DNA of 44,618 bases from DATDAW01 sp036524675. Its GTDB lineage: Bacteria > Verrucomicrobiota > Verrucomicrobiia > Chthoniobacterales > DASVRZ01. Location: positions 1-44,618 of the forward strand of contig DATDBU010000041.1 of the NCBI GenBank assembly GCA_036524675.1, written 5' to 3'. A program made the position numbers and the translations under genes. The notes under the pieces are model-generated. The model ran no database searches and had not been told where the DNA came from. It worked only from the letters and a program-made list of their open reading frames with translations. This document shows, one piece after another, positions 1-8,970 of the stretch (the first letter of the stretch is position 1; each line of letters starts with the position of its first letter).

Positions 1-141
1 ACTCAGCTTTCCGGCGAACCGCTGACTTTGCGGTTCTACGATGATTTTCGCCGGTGCTCCGGCTGCGGTCGGATTTACTGGCCTGGAACACATTTTGAGA
101 AGCTCACGGCAAGGTTGAAACGTCTCATCCAACCAAGCTAA
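1..141 (+). CDS. Mut7-C RNase domain protein, C-terminal fragment
   Basis: Only the last 46 codons and the TAA stop are in the window; the start lies upstream. The frame ends with the zinc-ribbon motif CSGCGRIYWPGTHFEKL, which is the hallmark C-terminus of the Mut7-C family (a PIN-like RNase fold followed by a CxxC ribbon and a YWxGxH signature). Family members are about 150 to 250 residues long and are thought to be RNases; substrate and partners are not known from the sequence. The gene converges on kdpE across about 170 bp that holds hairpins. The family call is firm because the signature is complete, but nothing can be said about the missing catalytic half. Confidence 0.8.
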   Translation, partial: TQLSGEPLTLRFYDDFRRCSGCGRIYWPGTHFEKLTARLKRLIQPS

Positions 142-203
142 CCGTGATAGCCCGTAATGAACCGCAAATGGCGGGCACGTAGTCATGCCTGGCATCTGCG
201 GTC

Positions 204-235
204 CCCGTCTGAAAACGGGCGCTAGGAAAGCGCCC
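204..235. repeat. Two overlapping alternative hairpins in the convergent gap
   Basis: CCCGT (204-208) can pair with ACGGG (215-219), and GGGCGCT (217-223) can pair perfectly with AGCGCCC (229-235) around a 5-nt loop. The two stems share bases 217-219 and so exclude each other. No T-run follows on the plus strand. It lies 3' of the Mut7-C gene, so it may be a weak terminator or a dispersed palindromic repeat unit. Confidence 0.4.
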
Positions 236-257
236 CTCCTTGTAAAAAACGCCACGG

Positions 258-285
258 ACGACGGTTCTCCGCCCGAAACCGTCGT
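258..285. terminator. Hairpin between the convergent ends of the Mut7-C gene and kdpE
   Basis: ACGACGGTT (258-266) and AACCGTCGT (277-285) form a perfect 9-bp stem with a 10-nt loop. Read on the minus strand, downstream of the kdpE stop, the stem is followed after about 8 nt by a run of six T. That spacing is long for an intrinsic terminator, so the call is tentative; it would suit the end of the kdp operon. Confidence 0.35.
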
Positions 286-311
286 GTTCAGTGCTGTTTA
301 CCAAAGTAAGC

Positions 312-995
312 CTAAACGCACAGGCGATAGCCGATGCCTGTTTCCGTTTTGATGAGCCTGGGAGAGGTATTGTCAGGTTCGAGTTTCTGTCGCAGATGCG
401 TGATGTGAACGCGCAGGTATTGGGCCTGATTCTCGGCTTTCTCCCCCCAAACAGTTCGGAGAAGTTGTTTTTGGGTGACGACTTTGCCTGCGTGCTGCAC
501 GAGCGTTCGCAGCAGGGCGTATTCTGTCGCCGTCAGTTTTACGTCGGCGCCGGCGACTGTCACCTGGCGTGCGGAAAGGTCAACGCGGAGAGTGCCGCAT
601 TCGAAGACTGGTTCGCCTACTTCGGCGAGTGATCGCCGCTGAATCACCCGCAGACGCGCCAGCAGTTCGGCGGTGTTGAAAGGCTTTGTCACGTAGTCAT
701 TGGCGCCAGCATCCAACGCGGCGACTTTCTCTTCCGCTGCGTCCCGGACGGAAAGAATGAGAACGGGCACGTTGCTCCATTCCCGAAGGCGGCGCAGCAC
801 TTCGATGCCTTCCAGATCGGGTAATCCGAGATCAAGCACGATCACATCGGGTCGCCGAAAGACCGCCTCGTTCAGGCCTTGCCCGCCGGTCTCGGCGTCA
901 AAGACCTGGAAGCGCTCGCTTTCCAACGCGAGTCGCAGCAATCGGCGGATTTGCTTTTCGTCGTCGATGATGAGCGCAACGGGGCCAGCTTTCAT
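312..995 (-). CDS. kdpE: KdpE, OmpR-family response regulator of the potassium system
   Basis: A 227-residue response regulator that, with KdpD, switches on kdpFABC when K+ is limiting. The receiver domain (about 6-120) shows the acidic pair D11-D12, phosphoacceptor D55 in VLDLGLP and K104 in VTKPFN. The C-terminal OmpR-type winged helix (about 130-225) ends in RQKLEP and ETGIGYRLCV. I start at ATG 995, which overlaps the kdpD stop as ATGA and implies translational coupling; a longer reading from 1052 would add 19 unrelated residues inside kdpD. It is the last gene of the operon. Length and motifs match the family, so this is not confusable with a generic OmpR protein given its position. Confidence 0.96.
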   Translation of the reverse strand: MKAGPVALIIDDEKQIRRLLRLALESERFQVFDAETGGQGLNEAVFRRPDVIVLDLGLPDLEGIEVLRRLREWSNVPVLILSVRDAAEEKVAALDAGANDYVTKPFNTAELLARLRVIQRRSLAEVGEPVFECGTLRVDLSARQVTVAGADVKLTATEYALLRTLVQHAGKVVTQKQLLRTVWGEKAENQAQYLRVHITHLRQKLEPDNTSPRLIKTETGIGYRLCV

Positions 996-3658
996 GGGAT
1001 CGTCTCCAGATGTGTCGTGGTGGTAGTGACGGGAATGGTGATCGTAAAGCATGCGCCGCCGCCGGGTCGATTTTCCGCGACAATTTTTCCCCCGTGCGCC
1101 TCGACAAAACCGCGGGCGATTGAAAGACCAAGGCCCAGTCCTCCGGTGCGCGTTCCATCACCACGATAGAACTTTTCAAAGATACGCTGTTCGTTCTCGT
1201 GAGGCAGGCCCGGACCGCGGTCGCTGACAGAGATGCGAAGCTGGTTTTGATCAACATCCCCGGAGATCTCGATGGGACTTTCGCGAGGCGTGTAAACCGC
1301 TGCATTTGCGAGAAGCTTTGAAATGGCTTGTTCAAGGAGCGATGTGTCGACACTGACCAGCGGCGTCGCCTCCGGAGTCGCTATTCTCACGTGGCGGTTG
1401 GCGAGGGTGTCACGCTCAGCATCGACGGCCGATTGCAATAAGTCGCGCACTTCGCACCACTCGGGCTTTGGCTTTAGCACGCCCGTTTCGATGCGAGTCA
1501 TGTCGAGGAGATGATTTACGACCCGATGAAGTCGCTTTGCTCCGTATTGAATCTCCCGCGCAAGCTCCTGTTGCGCCCCCACAGGCATTTCACGCAGCAA
1601 ACTTTCCACGGCTGCGGAAATCGCGGCAATCGGTGTTTTAAGTTCATGCGAAACACAATCGAGCAATGTCTTGTGCAACCGTTCGGCTTCCTCGCTGAGC
1701 CTGGCTCGCTGGGCCACCTGGATCAGGCGGTCGCGCTCGATGACTTCCGCGAGCTGATCGGCAAATGCCTCCAGGAGCTGGCGCTCTGCGAAGGAGAGGC
1801 CGGCAGTTTTCGACAGCTCGACGCGCAGAACGCCGACAGTTTCTTTGAGCCGTTTAATCGGCAGATAAATCGCTCTGGCTTCGCGAAGCGTTTCTGTGAA
1901 ACGGCCCGCCGCCTGCCCGTTTGCAAAACACCATCCCGCCACGCCCCGTTCTTTGTCCTCCAAGGCGCCCAAGCTGAGCGGATACGCCACCAAATCCGAT
2001 TTGCCGCCCGGATCGAAGAGCACTGTCGAATCGGCGTGCAGCAAATCGTTTATTTCCCGTGCCGCGGCGACAAACGCCGCCTCGAGCGACGGCGCCGCGG
2101 CGACCGCCCGGACGACCTGATAAAGCGCTGTCGCCCGTTGCTCGCGACTCCGCTCAACCTGCTCGCGCGCTCGCAGCTGCGCAGTTAGGTGTCCGACTAC
2201 CAAAGCCACAATGAAATAGGTCGCGAACATCAAAGCGTCCTGCGCTTTTCCGATGTAAAGAGTATAAAGCGGCGGAATGAAAAGGAAGTTCCAGAGCAGC
2301 GCGCTCAGGGCCGCTACCAATAGCACCGGTCCTCTGCTCAGCACCAGACCGGCAAGCAAAACACTCACAAGATAGATCAGGGAGATTGACCAGTAGCCGG
2401 TGATCGGACTGAGAAGGAAGCAGGCGAGGGTGAGCACGGCGACGCCGGCAGCGCCGAAAAGATATTCACGCGGAGGTGCAAAACCTGGTGGCCGGCGAAA
2501 ACGCTGCGCGCTATCCTCCGCATCGGCGCGGACAACGTAAACGTCGATGTTGCCGCTTCTGCGAATGACCCGATCCACGAGCGAACCACCGTGCAGGAAG
2601 TCGCGTAGTGGGGATCGGAAGGATTTGCCGAGGACAATCTGAGTCACATTGCCCTGGCGAGCGACACGCAACAGCGCCTCAACGACGCCCTCCCCGGTCG
2701 TGGCGATTACTTCCGCGCCAAGTTCCCTCGCTAGTGCCAGGTTACGGGCAAGACGCGCCTTTTCTTCGTCGGATAACAACCGGGAGGATTCGACATGCAC
2801 CGCTATCCACGGTGCGTCCAGTCCCGCCGCGGCGCGGCGCGTCCAACGGATCAACGGCTCCGAGTAAGGGCTTGCGCTCACCGCGACCGCCAGCCGTTCG
2901 CTGGCTTTCCAGGGACCCGCGATTTGCCGCGAGCGCATGAAATCGCGGAGCTCCTGATTCACTCTTTCGGCCGTGAACCGCAGTGCCATCTCGCGCAGGG
3001 CCGTCAGATTTCCTGTTTTAAAGAAGTTCTCGGCGGCGGTAGCGGCGTGATCGCCGAGATAAACCTTTCCCTCAGCGAGCCGCTTCAGTAGATGGTCCGG
3101 CGTGAGATCGACCAGCTCCAATTCAGCAAAATCGAGAATGGAATCCGGCACCGTTTCACGCACCACAACACCGCTGATTTGTGCGACCACATCGGCCCGG
3201 CTCTCGACGTGCTGCACGTTAAGCGTGCTGTAAACGTTGATGCCCGCGTCGAGCAGTTCGAGTACGTCTTGGTACCGCTTCGGGTGACGGCTGCCGGGTG
3301 CATTGGTGTGGGCCAGTTCGTCCACGAGCACAAGCTGCGGCTTGAGCTGAAGGACTGCATCGAGATCAAACTCGAGCAGTTCGATTCCGCGATACTCGAC
3401 CTTTTTCCGCGAGAGCTGCGGCAGATTGTCGAGGAGCGCCCCGGTTTCCGGGCGTCCGTGCGTCTCGACGACGCCAACCACCAGATCGACGCCTTCAGCG
3501 AGTCGCTGAAGGGCTGCGCGAAGCATCGCATAGGTTTTCCCAACGCCGGGCGACATGCCAAAAAAGATGCGCAGCGAACCGCGCTTGCCTCGCTCCTCGT
3601 CCGACTTGATGGCGGCGAGGAGCTGATCGGGGTCGGGTCTGTCAAACTCGTTCGGCAC
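992..3658 (-). CDS. kdpD: KdpD, membrane sensor histidine kinase for potassium limitation
   Basis: An 888-residue hybrid sensor of normal length. In order: KdpD N-terminal domain (about 25-235) with Walker A GMSPGVGKT at 34-42; a universal-stress-protein-like domain (about 250-380); a DUF4118 block of four membrane helices (about 400-490); a GAF-like domain (about 510-645); HisKA with phospho-accepting H671 in SHELKTPIAA; and HATPase with GLGLGLSIARGF near the C-terminus. It phosphorylates KdpE. It begins 9 bp after kdpC and overlaps kdpE by 4 bp, so the five structural and regulatory genes appear to form one transcript. No missing catalytic element was seen. Confidence 0.97.
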   Translation of the reverse strand: MPNEFDRPDPDQLLAAIKSDEERGKRGSLRIFFGMSPGVGKTYAMLRAALQRLAEGVDLVVGVVETHGRPETGALLDNLPQLSRKKVEYRGIELLEFDLDAVLQLKPQLVLVDELAHTNAPGSRHPKRYQDVLELLDAGINVYSTLNVQHVESRADVVAQISGVVVRETVPDSILDFAELELVDLTPDHLLKRLAEGKVYLGDHAATAAENFFKTGNLTALREMALRFTAERVNQELRDFMRSRQIAGPWKASERLAVAVSASPYSEPLIRWTRRAAAGLDAPWIAVHVESSRLLSDEEKARLARNLALARELGAEVIATTGEGVVEALLRVARQGNVTQIVLGKSFRSPLRDFLHGGSLVDRVIRRSGNIDVYVVRADAEDSAQRFRRPPGFAPPREYLFGAAGVAVLTLACFLLSPITGYWSISLIYLVSVLLAGLVLSRGPVLLVAALSALLWNFLFIPPLYTLYIGKAQDALMFATYFIVALVVGHLTAQLRAREQVERSREQRATALYQVVRAVAAAPSLEAAFVAAAREINDLLHADSTVLFDPGGKSDLVAYPLSLGALEDKERGVAGWCFANGQAAGRFTETLREARAIYLPIKRLKETVGVLRVELSKTAGLSFAERQLLEAFADQLAEVIERDRLIQVAQRARLSEEAERLHKTLLDCVSHELKTPIAAISAAVESLLREMPVGAQQELAREIQYGAKRLHRVVNHLLDMTRIETGVLKPKPEWCEVRDLLQSAVDAERDTLANRHVRIATPEATPLVSVDTSLLEQAISKLLANAAVYTPRESPIEISGDVDQNQLRISVSDRGPGLPHENEQRIFEKFYRGDGTRTGGLGLGLSIARGFVEAHGGKIVAENRPGGGACFTITIPVTTTTTHLETIP

Positions 3659-3667
3659 GACTATATT

Positions 3668-4249
3668 CTACTTTATGCTGTCCAGTGCGAGGTTCAGCGT
3701 TAGCACGTTCACCCGTGCTTCACCGAGGATGGCAAGCTGCGGTTTTTCGACAGAATGCTCGACGAGTTCGGCCACGCGTCGCTCTTCGATGCGGCGGGCT
3801 TTGGCGACCCGCCCGACCTGAAGGTGCGCAGCCTCGGGTGAAATGTGCGGATCGAGACCGCTCCCGGAAGCGTAGAGCATATCGGTAGGCAAGGGTGCAT
3901 CCGCTGAAACGTGATGCGCATCACCCAACGCGGTCGCTCGTTCGGCGATTTGTTTTTGCAGCTTTTCGCTCGCGGGACCGAGATTGCTCGCGCCCGACGC
4001 AACGGTCGCGTAATCAGCCGCAGAAGGGCGTGGCCAGAAGTAACGATCGCCCTCAAATTTCTGCGCGAGCAGCGACGAGCCAACGATCTTTCCGTCCCGC
4101 ACGATGAGACTTCCGTTTGCCTGATGGCGAAAGCAAAGCCAGCTGATGCCTGTGACCACAAGGGGATAGAACACGCCAGTCAAGATCGTGAGCATCGCGA
4201 AAACACGGAACGATTGGAGCAATAGATTCATGGGTTGTGACGTTTTCAT
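3668..4249 (-). CDS. kdpC: KdpC, small subunit of the K+-transporting P-type ATPase
   Basis: A 193-residue KdpC: one N-terminal membrane helix (about residues 13-36) followed by a periplasmic domain carrying RYFWPRPSA, the conserved RxFWxRPSA signature, and the family's C-terminal VNVLTLNLALD. KdpC stabilises the KdpA-KdpB complex and helps K+ or ATP binding. Its ATG overlaps the kdpB stop by 4 bp. A second ATG seven codons downstream (MNLLLQSFRV) is also possible, but the coupled start at 4249 is preferred. Nothing unusual was seen. Confidence 0.95.
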   Translation of the reverse strand: MKTSQPMNLLLQSFRVFAMLTILTGVFYPLVVTGISWLCFRHQANGSLIVRDGKIVGSSLLAQKFEGDRYFWPRPSAADYATVASGASNLGPASEKLQKQIAERATALGDAHHVSADAPLPTDMLYASGSGLDPHISPEAAHLQVGRVAKARRIEERRVAELVEHSVEKPQLAILGEARVNVLTLNLALDSIK

Positions 4250-6321
4250 GCGAGGTGCAGCGTGGTGAGGATCAGATCGACAAGCTTGATCCCAACGAAT
4301 GGAGCAACGAGACCTCCGACACCGTAGATGAGCACATTCCGCTGAAGGATCGCGGCAGCGCCGAGCGCATGATACCGCACTCCTTTGAGGGCGAGCGGAA
4401 TGAGCGCGACGATAATCAGGGCGTTGAAAATTACGGCGCTGAGAATGGCGCTCTGCGGCGAGTGCAACCGCATGATGTCGAGTGCGCGCAGCGGTCCATC
4501 GTGCCCGCTTGTCACATAGAGCGCAGAGAACATTGCTGGCAGGATCGCGAAGTATTTCGCCACATCGTTGGCGATGGAGAACGTCGTTAGCGACCCGCGT
4601 GTCATGAGGAGCTGTTTTCCGATTTCGACGATCTCAATGAGCTTCGTCGGATTACTTTCCAAGTCCACCATGTTACCGGCTTCGCGCGCGGCTTGTGTGC
4701 CAGTGTTCATCGCGAGACCCACGTCGGCTTGAGCCAGGGCGGGCGCGTCATTTGTGCCGTCGCCGGCCATCGCCACGAGGCGGCCTTCGCCTTGCTCCTT
4801 GCGAATACGGGTTAGTTTGTCCTCGGGCGTTGCCTGCGCCATGAAATCGTCGACGCCGGATTCAGCAGCGATTGCGGCTGCGGTTAAGGGATTGTCGCCT
4901 GTGATCATTACCGTGCGGATGCCCATCTTTCGGAGCTGCGCGAACCGCTCGCGAATGCCGCCTTTCACGATGTCCTTGAGGAAAATAGCGCCGAGAACGC
5001 GCTTCTCCTCGGCAACCACGAGAGGAGTGCCGCCGCCGCGCGAGATTTCGTCCACGGCGATACCGATTTCGCGTGGAAAAATGCCGCCGTTCGCTTCGAC
5101 CCATGCGCGGACTTCAGTCGAAGCGCCTTTACGCAATGAAAGCGGCGGCTGGCCATCCAGCGCAGGAATCTCGACGCCGCTCATGCGCGTCTGGGCCGTG
5201 AAAGGAACAAACTGCGCGTGCTTTTCCGCCACATCGTGCGGGCGCAGGTTGAAACGCTCTTTCGCGAGAACGACGATCGAGCGGCCCTCCGGCGTTTCGT
5301 CCGAGAGCGATGCGAGCTGTGCGGCCGTGGCCAGTGCGTGTTCATCAACGCCGTCCGCGGGAATGAAGCTTGCAGCCTCTCGGTTGCCGAGCGTGATAGT
5401 GCCCGTCTTGTCGAGCAGCAATACGTCGATATCGCCTGCCGCTTCGACGGCGCGTCCGCTCGTGGCGAGCACATTGCGGCGCATCAGCCGGTCGATGCCG
5501 CTGATACCGATGGCGCTGAGCAAACCGCCAATGGTTGTCGGAATCAGACAAACCAGTAACGAGACGAGAACGGGAATTGAGGTGTTGACCGCGCCGCTCT
5601 GACCCGAGGCGTTCTCGCTATAGCGCGCGAATGCAGGCAACGTAACTACCGCAAGAATGAACAGCGCCGTGAGGCTCACGAGCAGAATGCCGAGAGCGAT
5701 TTCGTTTGGTGTCTTCTGCCGTTCGGCTCCTTCGACCATCGCGATCATTCGGTCGAGGAAAGTCTGCCCAGGCTCCGAGGTCACGCGCACGACGATGCGG
5801 TCACTGATCACGCGCGTGCCGCCGGTGACGGCGCTCCGGTCCCCGCCGCTCTCGCGAATAACCGGGGCGGATTCACCCGTGATCGCTGACTCATCCACGC
5901 TGGCGATGCCTTCGATAACGTCACCATCGGCAGGGATGACGTCGCCCGCTTCGCATACCACCGTATCACCGCGGCGCAACTCGCTCGCCACGGCTTGTTC
6001 CTCCGAGCCATTGCGGAGCCGGCGCGCCATCGTTTTCGTGCGCATCTTCCGCAACGTGTCGGCGTGGGCTTTTCCGCGTCCTTCCGCCATGGCCTCGGCA
6101 AAGTTGGCAAATAGTAAGGTGAACCAGAGCCAGAGCGTGATTTGAACGGTGAAGAGGCTGAATTCGCGGAAAAGCGCCAGGGTAGTCAATGCCGCGCCGA
6201 TCAGCACGACGAACATTACTGGGTTCCGCCACTGGACCCGCGGATCGAGCTTTTTGAAGCTCTCGCGGATCGCGGCGAGGATGAGTTCTTTTTCGAATGT
6301 AGCAGCGGGTTGTTTACTCAT
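4246..6321 (-). CDS. kdpB: KdpB, ATP-hydrolysing P-type ATPase subunit
   Basis: A 691-residue type IA P-type ATPase. The actuator motif TGES lies at 148-151, the phosphorylation motif DKTGT starts at D304, and the hinge motif GDGTNDAP follows with the KdpB-typical NMVDLESNPTKLIEIV. Membrane helices lie at about 35-75, 210-270 and in the last 110 residues. KdpB energises K+ passage through KdpA. It begins 7 bp after the kdpA stop and overlaps kdpC. All catalytic motifs are intact and the length is standard, so it should be functional. Confidence 0.97.
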   Translation of the reverse strand: MSKQPAATFEKELILAAIRESFKKLDPRVQWRNPVMFVVLIGAALTTLALFREFSLFTVQITLWLWFTLLFANFAEAMAEGRGKAHADTLRKMRTKTMARRLRNGSEEQAVASELRRGDTVVCEAGDVIPADGDVIEGIASVDESAITGESAPVIRESGGDRSAVTGGTRVISDRIVVRVTSEPGQTFLDRMIAMVEGAERQKTPNEIALGILLVSLTALFILAVVTLPAFARYSENASGQSGAVNTSIPVLVSLLVCLIPTTIGGLLSAIGISGIDRLMRRNVLATSGRAVEAAGDIDVLLLDKTGTITLGNREAASFIPADGVDEHALATAAQLASLSDETPEGRSIVVLAKERFNLRPHDVAEKHAQFVPFTAQTRMSGVEIPALDGQPPLSLRKGASTEVRAWVEANGGIFPREIGIAVDEISRGGGTPLVVAEEKRVLGAIFLKDIVKGGIRERFAQLRKMGIRTVMITGDNPLTAAAIAAESGVDDFMAQATPEDKLTRIRKEQGEGRLVAMAGDGTNDAPALAQADVGLAMNTGTQAAREAGNMVDLESNPTKLIEIVEIGKQLLMTRGSLTTFSIANDVAKYFAILPAMFSALYVTSGHDGPLRALDIMRLHSPQSAILSAVIFNALIIVALIPLALKGVRYHALGAAAILQRNVLIYGVGGLVAPFVGIKLVDLILTTLHLA

Positions 6322-6328
6322 GGTTGGA

Positions 6329-8086
6329 TCAAAAGAGGCGGCCTTGATTCATCAGGAAGTGCTCGACGAGCGGGCCTAGACAAAGAGCCGGAAAAAACGT
6401 GAGTGCGCCGACGATGAGGATGACGCTGATGAGCAGCGCGATGAACGTTGTGCCATCGGTTGGGAATGTGCCTGCGGTCAATGGCGCAATCTTCTTTCGC
6501 GCCAAGCTGCCGGCGATTGCGAGCGCCGGAATGATGACGCCGAAACGTCCCAGCAGCATCACGAGGCCAAGCGCGTAGTTGTAGAAGTTCGTGTTGGCGC
6601 TGAGGCCGGCGAAGGCGCTGCCGTTGTTTCCCGCGGCGGATGCAAACGCATAAAGAATTTCACTGAGCCCGTGCGGGCCTTTGTTATTCAAACTCGCAAG
6701 CGCCGAAGGCAGCACGGCCGCGACTGCGGAGCCGAACAGGATGAGCGCGCAGGGCAACAACACGGCCACCATCGCCCAGCGGATTTCGTGCGCCTCAATT
6801 TTCTTGCCCAAATATTCTGGTGTCCGTCCGACCATCAGCCCGGCTATGAAGACGGTGAGGATTGCGAACATTAGGATCCCATACATGCCGGCGCCGACAC
6901 CGCCGAAGATGACCTCTCCAAGCATGACGTTGACCATCGGCACCAGACCGCCGAGCGGCGAAAAGCTGTCGTGCATGGCGTTAACGGAGCCGTTTGATGC
7001 GTCCGTCGTGGCCGTCGCCCAGAGTACGCTGTTGAAAATGCCGAAGCGCGTCTCCTTTCCCTCCAGCGATGGGTGCGAAGCTTCCGCCCACCACGCGACG
7101 GCGAGCCCCGCCAGAAACAGTGTTATCATCGCCGCGAAAAGAACCCAGCCCTGACGCCGGTTGCCGACCATGACGCCGTAGGTGTAGGTCAGCGCCGCCG
7201 GAATCAGCAGGATTGCGAGCATCTCGAGAAAATTGGTGAGCGGCGTCGGGTTCTCGAATGGATGGGCGCTATTCACGCCGAAGAAACCGCCGCCGTTGGT
7301 CCCAAGCTGCTTGATCGCAATCTGCGATGCAGCCGGACCCTGCGGAATGATCTGCTCCGCGACCGTCTGCTCCTCCGTCTCCGGGTTGCCTTGCGCATCT
7401 TTTATCGGCTGCCCGCTGGGATTGAGCTTTTGCACCTGCACCTGGTAAGGCGCGACCAGCGTTGCCGTGTCGTAGGCGCGGAAATTCTGCACCACTCCTT
7501 GCTGGACAAGAACCAGTGCGAAGATCAGCGATAGCGGCAGGAGCACATAAAGCGTGCTGCGCGTGAGATCAGTCCAGAAATTCCCGAGTGCTTCACCCGA
7601 ACGGGTCACCAGCCCACGCGTGAGCGCCAGCATCACGGCAATTCCCGTTGCGGCGCTGACAAAATTCTGCACCGTGAGCCCGAGCATCTGCGTGAGATAG
7701 CTCATCGTCGATTCGCCCGAATACGCCTGCCAGTTGGTATTCGTCATGAAGCTAATCGCCGTGTTGAGCGCGAGCGGCGCTGGCACATTCGCGAGCTTCG
7801 CCGGATTTAATGGCAACCAGCCTTGCGTGATTTGCAGCAGGAATACGAAAGCGAATCCGATCGCGTTAAAGACCAGCAGCGCCAGGCAATACTCCGTCCA
7901 ACGCATCTCTCGCTTCTCATCGACGCCACCGAGCCGGTAGATCGTGCGCTCAATCGGCCGCAATAACGGGGAAAGCAGCGTGCTCTTTCCTTGAAATATT
8001 CGCGCCATGAACGCCCCGAGCAGGGGCGTAAGCGCAATTACACCGAGGAGATAGAGGGCCAGTTGAACGAAGTCTCGTGGGGACAT
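6329..8086 (-). CDS. kdpA: KdpA, potassium-binding and translocating subunit
   Basis: A 585-residue multi-span membrane protein of the SKT superfamily, which binds and conducts K+ in the Kdp complex. Four filter-like segments are visible, including TNTNWQAYSGE, TNGGGFFGVNSAHPFENP and GNNGSAFAG. I chose ATG 8086 because MSPRDFVQLALYLLG aligns with the usual KdpA N-terminus. A TTG seven codons upstream (8107) has AAGGA close to it and cannot be excluded. A loop of about 45 residues around position 230 (rich in Gln and Glu) makes the protein slightly longer than the E. coli version. It heads the ABCDE block; a small membrane ORF precedes it. Confidence 0.96.
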   Translation of the reverse strand: MSPRDFVQLALYLLGVIALTPLLGAFMARIFQGKSTLLSPLLRPIERTIYRLGGVDEKREMRWTEYCLALLVFNAIGFAFVFLLQITQGWLPLNPAKLANVPAPLALNTAISFMTNTNWQAYSGESTMSYLTQMLGLTVQNFVSAATGIAVMLALTRGLVTRSGEALGNFWTDLTRSTLYVLLPLSLIFALVLVQQGVVQNFRAYDTATLVAPYQVQVQKLNPSGQPIKDAQGNPETEEQTVAEQIIPQGPAASQIAIKQLGTNGGGFFGVNSAHPFENPTPLTNFLEMLAILLIPAALTYTYGVMVGNRRQGWVLFAAMITLFLAGLAVAWWAEASHPSLEGKETRFGIFNSVLWATATTDASNGSVNAMHDSFSPLGGLVPMVNVMLGEVIFGGVGAGMYGILMFAILTVFIAGLMVGRTPEYLGKKIEAHEIRWAMVAVLLPCALILFGSAVAAVLPSALASLNNKGPHGLSEILYAFASAAGNNGSAFAGLSANTNFYNYALGLVMLLGRFGVIIPALAIAGSLARKKIAPLTAGTFPTDGTTFIALLISVILIVGALTFFPALCLGPLVEHFLMNQGRLF

Positions 8087-8154
8087 GCCACGAGCCTCAT
8101 CCGACAACGCATCCTTGGGTAATTAAGAGACCGCCGGAACGTATTAAGATTTTG

Positions 8155-8322
8155 CTAAGGCGCGTGGACGATCTTTACGTTTTCAACCCGGCCCATTTGA
8201 TCGTAGAACGAGGGAGGTATGGGAACCCAGGCAAGAAGCAGGGCCCCGACAACTACAACTAGCCACTCCATTAGCCACCTCCCCAGCTTCGATTTCTTCT
8301 TCTCGGCCGGGGGGACGTCCAT
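8155..8322 (-). CDS. Small single-span membrane protein in the kdpF position
   Basis: A 55-codon ORF too short for standard gene callers. The predicted product has a basic N-terminal segment (KKKSKLGRW), then one hydrophobic span (WLVVVVGALLLAWVPI), then a short polar tail. ATG 8322 has AAGGGG about 9 nt upstream. A second in-frame ATG at 8271 has an excellent GGAGG and would give 38 residues. It starts 14 bp after the NIL-domain gene and ends 68 bp before kdpA. Position and one-span topology recall KdpF, the small lipid-like stabiliser of KdpABC, but I see no KdpF sequence signature. It could be a KdpF analogue or an unrelated micro-protein. Confidence 0.5.
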   Translation of the reverse strand: MDVPPAEKKKSKLGRWLMEWLVVVVGALLLAWVPIPPSFYDQMGRVENVKIVHAP

Positions 8323-8336
8323 GACGTCGGCCCCTT

Positions 8337-8600
8337 TTATCCTTCGATCACGTTGATCTCCACGGGATCAACTTTGACGCCGATTTCTTCCAGCCACGCA
8401 ATGGCCTGCTGGATGGTTTTTCGTTCGCCTTCGACTTCCAGGGACATCACGCCGGAATCGCTCGCGATGGATGCTTGCCGGATATTCGGCACGACATCGA
8501 AGCGTTTCACCAGCTCGTAAACGATCGGTTTGGTTACCAAATCGGCCGGGAAATCGAGCCAAAGCCGCTGTTTTTCGATCGCCATAGGTGTCGTAGACAT
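8337..8600 (-). CDS. NIL-domain (ferredoxin-like) protein
   Basis: An 87-residue protein almost entirely made of a NIL domain, the small ACT-like fold best known at the C-terminus of methionine ABC transporter ATPases; typical features are LDFPADLVTKPIVYEL near the start and AIAWLEEIGVKVDPV near the end. Stand-alone NIL proteins are often encoded beside MoaD/ThiS-like sulfur carriers and are suspected of a role in sulfur transfer or sulfur amino-acid sensing. The ATG at 8600 lies 4 bp after the upstream MoaD-like stop, so the two are probably co-translated. ATG 8585 is an alternative start. The biochemical role is not shown by the sequence. Confidence 0.8.
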   Translation of the reverse strand: MSTTPMAIEKQRLWLDFPADLVTKPIVYELVKRFDVVPNIRQASIASDSGVMSLEVEGERKTIQQAIAWLEEIGVKVDPVEINVIEG

Positions 8601-8604
8601 AAGT

Positions 8605-8880
8605 CTAACCCCCGGCGATTGCAGGGACAATGCTGATTTCGTCGCCTTCCTTTACCGCTGTGGCGTTCTCTTCGAGAAAACGAATGTCTTCATCATTGAG
8701 ATAGACGTTCACAAACCGCCGGATTTTGCCGGACTCGTCACAGATACGTTCTTTCAAGCCTGGATACGTCGCGTCGAGATGGTTGAGGATGTCCTGAACG
8801 GTCGCTCCGTCAGCCTGGACGACTTCCTGTTCGTTGGTCAGTTTGCGTAAAGGGGTGGGGATTCGGATGTTGGTGGGCAT
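8605..8880 (-). CDS. MoaD/ThiS-family ubiquitin-like sulfur carrier
   Basis: A 91-residue beta-grasp protein whose C-terminus is AIAGG; the terminal Gly-Gly is the residue pair adenylated and thiocarboxylated in MoaD, ThiS and CysO. Conserved internal features include TVQDILNHLDATYPGL, RRFVNVYLNDEDIR and GDEISIVPAIAGG. The length and the LNDEDIRFL segment are closest to the CysO-like carriers that feed sulfur to amino-acid synthases rather than to molybdopterin. Upstream is a threonine-synthase-like PLP enzyme and downstream a NIL protein, supporting that reading. No E1-like activating enzyme or JAMM protease is in the window, so how it is charged or released is unknown. Confidence 0.88.
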   Translation of the reverse strand: MPTNIRIPTPLRKLTNEQEVVQADGATVQDILNHLDATYPGLKERICDESGKIRRFVNVYLNDEDIRFLEENATAVKEGDEISIVPAIAGG

Positions 8881-8970
8881 AATGAAAATGAAACTTTAGT
8901 CCTGCTCTTTAACTTTTCGTCACTCTAAGAGCTCACATGATGTCGAAACATGGCAGAGTAAGTTCAGGCG

